In this document: in pieces, positions 59,613 through 64,000 of the stretch
Layout of the letters: each line of letters starts with the position of its first letter
How positions within the stretch are numbered: position 1 is the stretch's first letter
Source: Hymenobacter sp. H14-R3
Lineage (GTDB): Bacteria; Bacteroidota; Bacteroidia; Cytophagales; Hymenobacteraceae
NCBI RefSeq assembly: GCF_030063445.1
Contig: NZ_JASITD010000021.1
Location: forward strand, 1-64,000
Direction of reading: 5' to 3'
DNA: 64,000 nucleotides
Made by a program: the position numbers and the translations under genes
Notes under the pieces: generated by a model
Told to the model about the DNA's origin: nothing
Databases searched by the model: none
The model's input: the letters and a program-made list of their open reading frames with translations, nothing else

Positions 59613-60746
59613 CTATTGCGCATCCGGTGCCTGTTGCTCGGGCGGCGCGCTCAGGGCCGCCGCCACCGGCCACGCCGAGCTGCGAAACGCCACCGTGCGC
59701 AGCCCCGGGTACGGAAACTGCGGCGGCCCGGGCGGCAGCAGCATCGGTTGCGCCGCCTCCTGGCTCAGGGCCTCGCCCACCGAGCGCACCGCCCCGGCCG
59801 GCACGCCCAGCCGGGCCAACTCGTGCAGCAGCGCCGCGCCGTTGAGCTCAGCAATACGCACGAGCAGCAACTCCTCCAGGGCCGCCCGGTGGCGCACCCG
59901 CGCCGGGTTGGTGGCAAAGCGCACCTCCTGGGCCCAGTGGGGGCGCATCAGCACCAGGCACAGCTGCCGAAACTGCGCGTCGCTGCCCACAGCTAGCACC
60001 AGCCGCTGGCCGTCGGCGGCGCGGTACACGGTGCCGTAGGGCACAATACCGGGGTGCCCCGAGCCCAGTGGCAGGGGGTCGTGGCCGGTGCTGAGCCAGG
60101 TAGCGCCCTGGTTGGCCAGCGAGGCCAGCGCACTGTCGAGTAGGCTCACTTCAAGGAGTGCGCCAAGGCCGGTTTTTTCGCGCTGATATAACGCCGTTAG
60201 AATGCCTTCCTTGAGCTGGTGGGCGGCCAGCAGGTCGATGAGGGCCACTGGCATTTTTTGGGGCGGGTCATCCAGGCTGGCGGCGTTGAGGTGCATGAAG
60301 CCGGTTTCGGCTTGCAGTACGGCATCGTAGCCCACCCGCGGGCTGGCCAGCCCGTAGCCGGTGAGGTGCGCGTAGATGAGGCGCGGATTGGCCGCCGCCA
60401 GCGCGGCGTAGCCCACGCCAAATTTCTCGGTATCGCCGGGCTTGTAGCTTACCAACAGCACGTCGGCGGCCAGGGCCAGCCGGTGCAGCTCGGCCCGGGC
60501 GGCGGGCTGCGTCAGGTCGAGCGTAAGGGCCTCCTTGCCCCAGTTGGAAGCCGCGAAGTAGGCCGATACCGAGCTGTCGGGATTGTCGCCGGCCGTGCGC
60601 CAGGTGCGGGTTACGTCGCCGGCCGGCGGCTCTACTTTCAGCACATCGGCCCCCAGCTCGGCAAAAAACTGGCCCACCTGCGGGCCGGCCAGCACGGCGG
60701 CCAGCTCCAGCACCCGCAAGCCGGCAAAGGGAAGGTTATCAGACAT
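59613..60746 (-). CDS. CaiB/BaiF-type (family III) CoA transferase
   Basis: Transfers CoA between carboxylic acids. The 377-aa protein starts at ATG 60746 (MSDNLPFAGLRVLE). Family blocks are LAAVLAGPQVGQFFAELGADVLKVEPP (about residues 15-41), NWGKEALTLDLTQP, SYKPGDTEKFGVGY, IYAHLTGYG and the catalytic Asp in MPVALIDLLAAHQLKEG (about 170). The acceptor and donor acids are not evident. No linked acyl-CoA genes are present. Confidence 0.9.
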   Translation of the reverse strand: MSDNLPFAGLRVLELAAVLAGPQVGQFFAELGADVLKVEPPAGDVTRTWRTAGDNPDSSVSAYFAASNWGKEALTLDLTQPAARAELHRLALAADVLLVSYKPGDTEKFGVGYAALAAANPRLIYAHLTGYGLASPRVGYDAVLQAETGFMHLNAASLDDPPQKMPVALIDLLAAHQLKEGILTALYQREKTGLGALLEVSLLDSALASLANQGATWLSTGHDPLPLGSGHPGIVPYGTVYRAADGQRLVLAVGSDAQFRQLCLVLMRPHWAQEVRFATNPARVRHRAALEELLLVRIAELNGAALLHELARLGVPAGAVRSVGEALSQEAAQPMLLPPGPPQFPYPGLRTVAFRSSAWPVAAALSAPPEQQAPDAQ

Positions 60747-60786
60747 TGGAAGCATGATTGAGGACAGCTACTATATCAGGGTACAT

Positions 60787-60939
60787 GCCCCGGTCGGCCA
60801 GCGAAGCTAGCCGACCGGTTGTCGCGGGAGCGATAGCCGCACGACGCGTGCGCCGGTTGACACGTACGATGCCTGGCTGGTTGTTCCAGCATCGTTCCCG
60901 CGACCACCGGTTGGCCGGCTGCGCCGGCGGACGGGGCAA
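60787..60939. repeat. composite palindromic repeat family E, copy 2
   Basis: GCCCCGGTCGGCCAGCGAAG... and ...GGCTGCGCCGGCGGACGGGG are hairpin ends in opposite orientation, with inner borders GACCGGTTGTCGCGGGA and CCCGCGACCACCGGT. The core differs from copy 1. Confidence 0.8.
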
Positions 60940-60985
60940 CGGCCTGATATCAGCGCTAACTACATCGCCAACACCCGCTGGCGCA

Positions 60986-61726
60986 TTACACCACGCCGGC
61001 CCGCGCAAACACCGGGAAAACCACCTCGCGCTCATCCGCGCCCCATAGGCGCGTCAGCTCCTCGGCCACCAGCAGCACGGCATCGGCCCCGTCGTGCTGC
61101 TGGCCGTAGTTGACCACCGCCGACCATGTGCGCAGGTAGCCCAGGTACCAGGCCGCCGACCACTGCCGCCGCACTGCAAACCGCGCCGTGCGCACCCGCG
61201 CAAACGGAAATTGCAGCCGCGCGTACTCGTCCAGCACGTGCCAGCGGTTGGCATCCCAGTAGGGGCCCACGGTTTCGTTATGAAAGTGCAGTATCAGCGC
61301 ATCCAGCTCAGCGTCACCGGTTTGGCCCAGGCCGTAGCCCCACTCGGCCAGCACGGTGCCGGGGCCGGCCACGCGCCGCACCTCGGCGTGGTAGGCCGCC
61401 TGGTCGAACCAGTGCACGGCCTGCCCCACGGTAATGAGGTCAAAGTAGTCGTCCGGAAACGGCGTGTGCTCGGCAGTGGCTACCTGGTAGTGAATATTAG
61501 GCCGCTCGGTGGCTTCCGATAATTGATTGGCGCTGAGGTCAGTAGCTTCTACATCGCGAAACGACTCGGCCAGCACCACGGCCACCTGGCCGTTGCCGGT
61601 GGCGCAGTCCCAGGCCCGCAGGCGGTTGGGTACCTGCGGCAGCAGCCAGGCGTAGAGCTCGGGTGGGTAATCGATGCGGTAGCGGGCGTAGGCGGCGGCT
61701 TGGGCCGAAAAACGGTCGAGGGACAT
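60986..61726 (-). CDS. class I SAM-dependent methyltransferase
   Basis: A 246-aa methyltransferase of the UbiE-like group, starting at ATG 61726 (MSLDRFSAQAAAYARYR). Motif I is RAWDCATGNGQVAVVLAE (about residues 38-55), motif II EATDLSANQLSEATE, and motif III FDLITVGQAVHWFDQ (about 95-110). The substrate is unknown. The longer start at 61768 adds 14 residues without homology-like sequence. Confidence 0.88.
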   Translation of the reverse strand: MSLDRFSAQAAAYARYRIDYPPELYAWLLPQVPNRLRAWDCATGNGQVAVVLAESFRDVEATDLSANQLSEATERPNIHYQVATAEHTPFPDDYFDLITVGQAVHWFDQAAYHAEVRRVAGPGTVLAEWGYGLGQTGDAELDALILHFHNETVGPYWDANRWHVLDEYARLQFPFARVRTARFAVRRQWSAAWYLGYLRTWSAVVNYGQQHDGADAVLLVAEELTRLWGADEREVVFPVFARAGVV

Positions 61727-61876
61727 GGCAGGGAGGGTAAGCTGTGGCTTACCAGCCGAAAGGTCCATCTAATAGGACTACTTCGACGCGCAATCAAAAA
61801 TTAAAGCCGGAAATGCGGGCCGGTGAGCCACCGCTTACCGCACACGCTGCCCCGCAAGCGGGACACTTATCCGGCT

Positions 61877-61884
61877 TACCTTTG
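61877..61884 (+). promoter_or_regulatory. probable promoter of the DEAD-box helicase gene
   Basis: TACCTTTG matches TAnnTTTG, 30 bp upstream of the helicase ATG. No -33 TTG is found at 19 bp. Confidence 0.5.
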
Positions 61885-61914
61885 TGCTAAATCAAGCGGT
61901 TTGCTGGCCCAGGA

Positions 61915-63678
61915 ATGCAAGGTCAGCCCCTATTTCTCACTTCATTAGCTGCACCTTTGACTTTCCACGATTTCAATCTTCACGACGACCTGCTGGCCGG
62001 CGTGGACGCCATGAACTACCTCAACGCCACGCCCATTCAGGAGCAGGCGATTCCCAAAATCCTCGCCGGCAAGGACCTCATCGCCTGCGCCCAGACCGGC
62101 ACCGGCAAAACGGCCGCCTACCTGGTACCGCTGCTCGACAAGATTTCGCACGCCGGCCACGGCACCACCTCCACCCTGGTGCTGGTGCCCACCCGCGAGC
62201 TGGCCACCCAGATTGACGAGCAGGTAACGGGCTTTGGCTACTTCGTAGAAGCCTCATCCATTGCCATTTACGGCGGTGGCAAAAGCGAGAACTGGGAGCA
62301 GCAGAAGCGCGCCCTCACCAGCGGGGCCGACATTATTGTGGCCACGCCCGGCCGCCTCATCGCCCACATGCAGCTCGGCTACGTCAAGTTCGACGACCTG
62401 AAGTACTTGGTGCTCGACGAGGCCGATAAGATGATGGACATGGGCTTTGCCGATGACATCCTCAACATTGTGCGCCAGCTACCCAAGCAGCGCCAGACGC
62501 TACTGTTTTCGGCCACCATGCCGAACAAAATCAAGGACTTCTCGCAGCAGATTCTGCAAGACCCCGACGAGGTGCGCCTGGCCGTGAGCAAGCCCGCCGC
62601 GGGCATCAACCAGCAGTTCTACATGACCTTCGACCACCAGAAGCTACCCGTGCTGGAGCACCTCATCAAGGCCCAGGACGTGCAGAGTATGGTCCTTTTT
62701 ACCAGTAAGAAAGCCGCCGTGGCCGGCATCGTACGCTCGCTCAATAAGCTGGGCTACCCCGCCCAGGGCATCAGCTCCGACCGCACTCAGGAGGAGCGCG
62801 AGGACACCATGCGCGCCTTCAAAAACAAGCAGTTTCCCATTCTTGTGGCTACCGACGTGGTAAGCCGGGGCATTGATATTGACTCGCTGAGCCACGTAGT
62901 GAACTTCGATGTGCCCCGCGCCGCCGAGGATTATGTGCACCGCATTGGCCGCACGGCCCGCGCCGCCACCACCGGCACGGCCATCACCTTCATTGCCGAC
63001 CAGGGCCAGGACCGCATCCTCAAAATCGAGCAGCTCATTGAGCGCGAAATCGAGAAGCAGGCCATCACCGAAGGCCTCGGCTACGGCCCGGCCCCCGAGT
63101 TTGACCCCAAGCGCTTCAGCGGCCTGCGCGGCAAAACCGGCCCGCGCGACGGTAACCGCAGTGGCGGCGGTGGTGGCCGCGACCGTGGCCCCCGCCGCGA
63201 GGGCGAAGGTGGCCCGCGCGCCGAAGGCGACCGCCGCGGTGGCAGCGGAACCGGTGGCGGCCGCGACCGCGGCCCCCGCCGCGACGAAGCCAAAAACGAC
63301 CCGCAACGAGCTGAGCGAATGGCTAATGCCGCCGCCCGCCTGGCGGCCATTGATGCCGGCCAAACGCCCGTAAACGCCTACGTGGCCCCGCCCCGCGAGG
63401 CGCGCCCACCCCGTGAGCCCCGCCCCGAGGGTGAAGCCCCGCGTGCCCCGCGCCCACCCCGCGAACCCCGCCCCGAAGGCGACAGCCCCGAAGGCCAGCG
63501 CCCCCCGCGTGAGCCCCGCCCCGAGGGCGAGGCTGCTACTCCCCGCGAGACCCGCGCCGAAGGCGACAGCCCCGAAGGCCAGCGCCGCCGCAAGCGCGGG
63601 GGCCGCAACCGGGGCGGCCGTGGCCCCCAGCCCGAAGGCGACACTACCGCCACGCCGGCTGCCCCCAGCGCCGAATAG
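61915..63678 (+). CDS. DEAD-box RNA helicase, RhlE-like, with RGG-type tail
   Basis: A 587-aa ATP-dependent RNA helicase. All motifs are visible: Q motif (ATPIQEQAIP, about residue 38), I AQTGTGKTAAY, Ia PTRELATQI, Ib TPGRLI, II VLDEADKMMDMGF, III SATMP, V ATDVVSRGIDI and VI HRIGRTARA. After about residue 385 the protein turns into a low-complexity tail: Gly/Arg-rich, then repeats of PPREPRPEG type, then RRRKRGGRNRGGRG. Such tails bind RNA and may support phase separation; RhlE-like proteins act in RNA decay and cold adaptation. Confidence 0.93.
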   Translation: MQGQPLFLTSLAAPLTFHDFNLHDDLLAGVDAMNYLNATPIQEQAIPKILAGKDLIACAQTGTGKTAAYLVPLLDKISHAGHGTTSTLVLVPTRELATQIDEQVTGFGYFVEASSIAIYGGGKSENWEQQKRALTSGADIIVATPGRLIAHMQLGYVKFDDLKYLVLDEADKMMDMGFADDILNIVRQLPKQRQTLLFSATMPNKIKDFSQQILQDPDEVRLAVSKPAAGINQQFYMTFDHQKLPVLEHLIKAQDVQSMVLFTSKKAAVAGIVRSLNKLGYPAQGISSDRTQEEREDTMRAFKNKQFPILVATDVVSRGIDIDSLSHVVNFDVPRAAEDYVHRIGRTARAATTGTAITFIADQGQDRILKIEQLIEREIEKQAITEGLGYGPAPEFDPKRFSGLRGKTGPRDGNRSGGGGGRDRGPRREGEGGPRAEGDRRGGSGTGGGRDRGPRRDEAKNDPQRAERMANAAARLAAIDAGQTPVNAYVAPPREARPPREPRPEGEAPRAPRPPREPRPEGDSPEGQRPPREPRPEGEAATPRETRAEGDSPEGQRRRKRGGRNRGGRGPQPEGDTTATPAAPSAE

Positions 63679-63703
63679 CACGCAGTCTTTGCACTGAATT
63701 TAC

Positions 63704-63742
63704 AATCTCTTGGTTAACAATTAGTTAGCCAAGAGATTTTTT
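63704..63742. terminator. terminator between helicase and the convergent oxidoreductase
   Basis: AATCTCTTGGTTAAC pairs with GTTAGCCAAGAGATT (one wobble pair) around a 4-nt loop, followed by six Ts. Confidence 0.8.
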
Positions 63743-63852
63743 AATGACTACCCGCGTAGGACTTGTTGCATAGGTCTTGGGCGGGCTGCACACGAGCTGT
63801 TGCACTGCGTTTGGCATGACGCTCCTTTTCATTACTCATTCCCCACTACTCG

Positions 63853-64000
63853 TTACCCGTTACCCGCAAAATTCTGCTGAATCATCTGCATAAAGTTGCC
63901 TTCGCTCATTTTTGCTTTTGCTTCCAGAATACCCTGCGCATCGGCCCCGGCAATGTAGCGCAGCTGCGTGGTGCCATCGGTGGCCGCTTGATAAATGACT
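63853..64000 (-). CDS. C-terminal end of an SDR-type oxidoreductase (partial)
   Basis: The frame is open to the window edge and ends at TAA 63853-63855. The visible 49 codons read VIYQAATDGTTQLRYIAGAD...MQMIQQNFAGNG, the typical C-terminus of Bacteroidota short-chain dehydrogenases (the A-x-D-G-T-x-Q-L-R-Y-x-A-G block). The N-terminal nucleotide-binding part is outside the window, so the subgroup cannot be assigned. Confidence 0.65.
   Translation of the reverse strand, partial: VIYQAATDGTTQLRYIAGADAQGILEAKAKMSEGNFMQMIQQNFAGNG

Overview
The window reads as a chromosomal segment of a Bacteroidota bacterium, most likely a Hymenobacter-like Cytophagales. The reasons are the high GC content, a SusC/SusD/SusE locus, a TonB receptor paired with a DUF4249 lipoprotein, promoter motifs of the Bacteroidota type (TAnnTTTG, one with TTG 19 bp upstream), few Shine-Dalgarno sites, and many ATG-poor starts (GTG/TTG). 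No phage, insertion-sequence transposase, CRISPR array, plasmid origin or rRNA was found. Everything is read by eye, without database searches.

Layout. 1-4.7 kb: an AT-richer orphan gene, a YiiX-like permuted papain-fold hydrolase with a secreted orphan, and a von Willebrand-like membrane protein. 4.9-14.8 kb: an RluE-type pseudouridine synthase, then a heavy-metal export locus on the minus strand: response regulator, sensor kinase, a six-unit 11-bp operator, TolC-type channel, adaptor and HME-RND pump. 14.9-20.4 kb: electron transfer flavoprotein (etfB, etfA), bifunctional nuclease, aminotransferase, cytochrome b and TetR. 20.7-26.7 kb: a probably frameshifted membrane protein, tRNA-Ser(GGA), asparaginase, TatD, a GNAT gene with an amber stop, a glycosyltransferase, a polysaccharide deacetylase with an in-frame palindromic insert, and thioredoxin. 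27-42.9 kb: TonB receptor/DUF4249, YgjP-like metalloprotease, purine nucleoside phosphorylase, M1 peptidase, SppA, RarA, EamA exporter, SDR, photolyase, and a TetR-like/AarF pair. 43-50 kb: a second M1 peptidase, dienelactone hydrolase, a phenylalanine-hydroxylase homologue that lacks both iron-binding histidines and is preceded by a leader peptide and terminator, an esterase and a secreted orphan. 50.5-56.8 kb: SusC-SusD-SusE locus with a LacI-type palindrome upstream. 56.8-64 kb: tandem zinc-dependent phospholipase C paralogues, a CoA transferase, a methyltransferase, a DEAD-box helicase, and the end of an oxidoreductase gene.

The most distinctive unit is at 46.7-47.8 kb. A near-perfect promoter fires at the start codon of a 33-codon leader ORF. 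This is followed by an intrinsic terminator, and then by the metal-ligand-less aromatic amino acid hydroxylase homologue. A leader segment can pair with the terminator's 5' arm, so the arrangement looks like transcription attenuation.

The window also holds at least six families of palindromic intergenic repeats (called A-F here). Some supply the stop codons of adjacent genes. One G-rich inverted repeat sits in frame inside a protein. Convergent gene pairs are separated by long, mostly perfect palindromes that probably act as bidirectional terminators.
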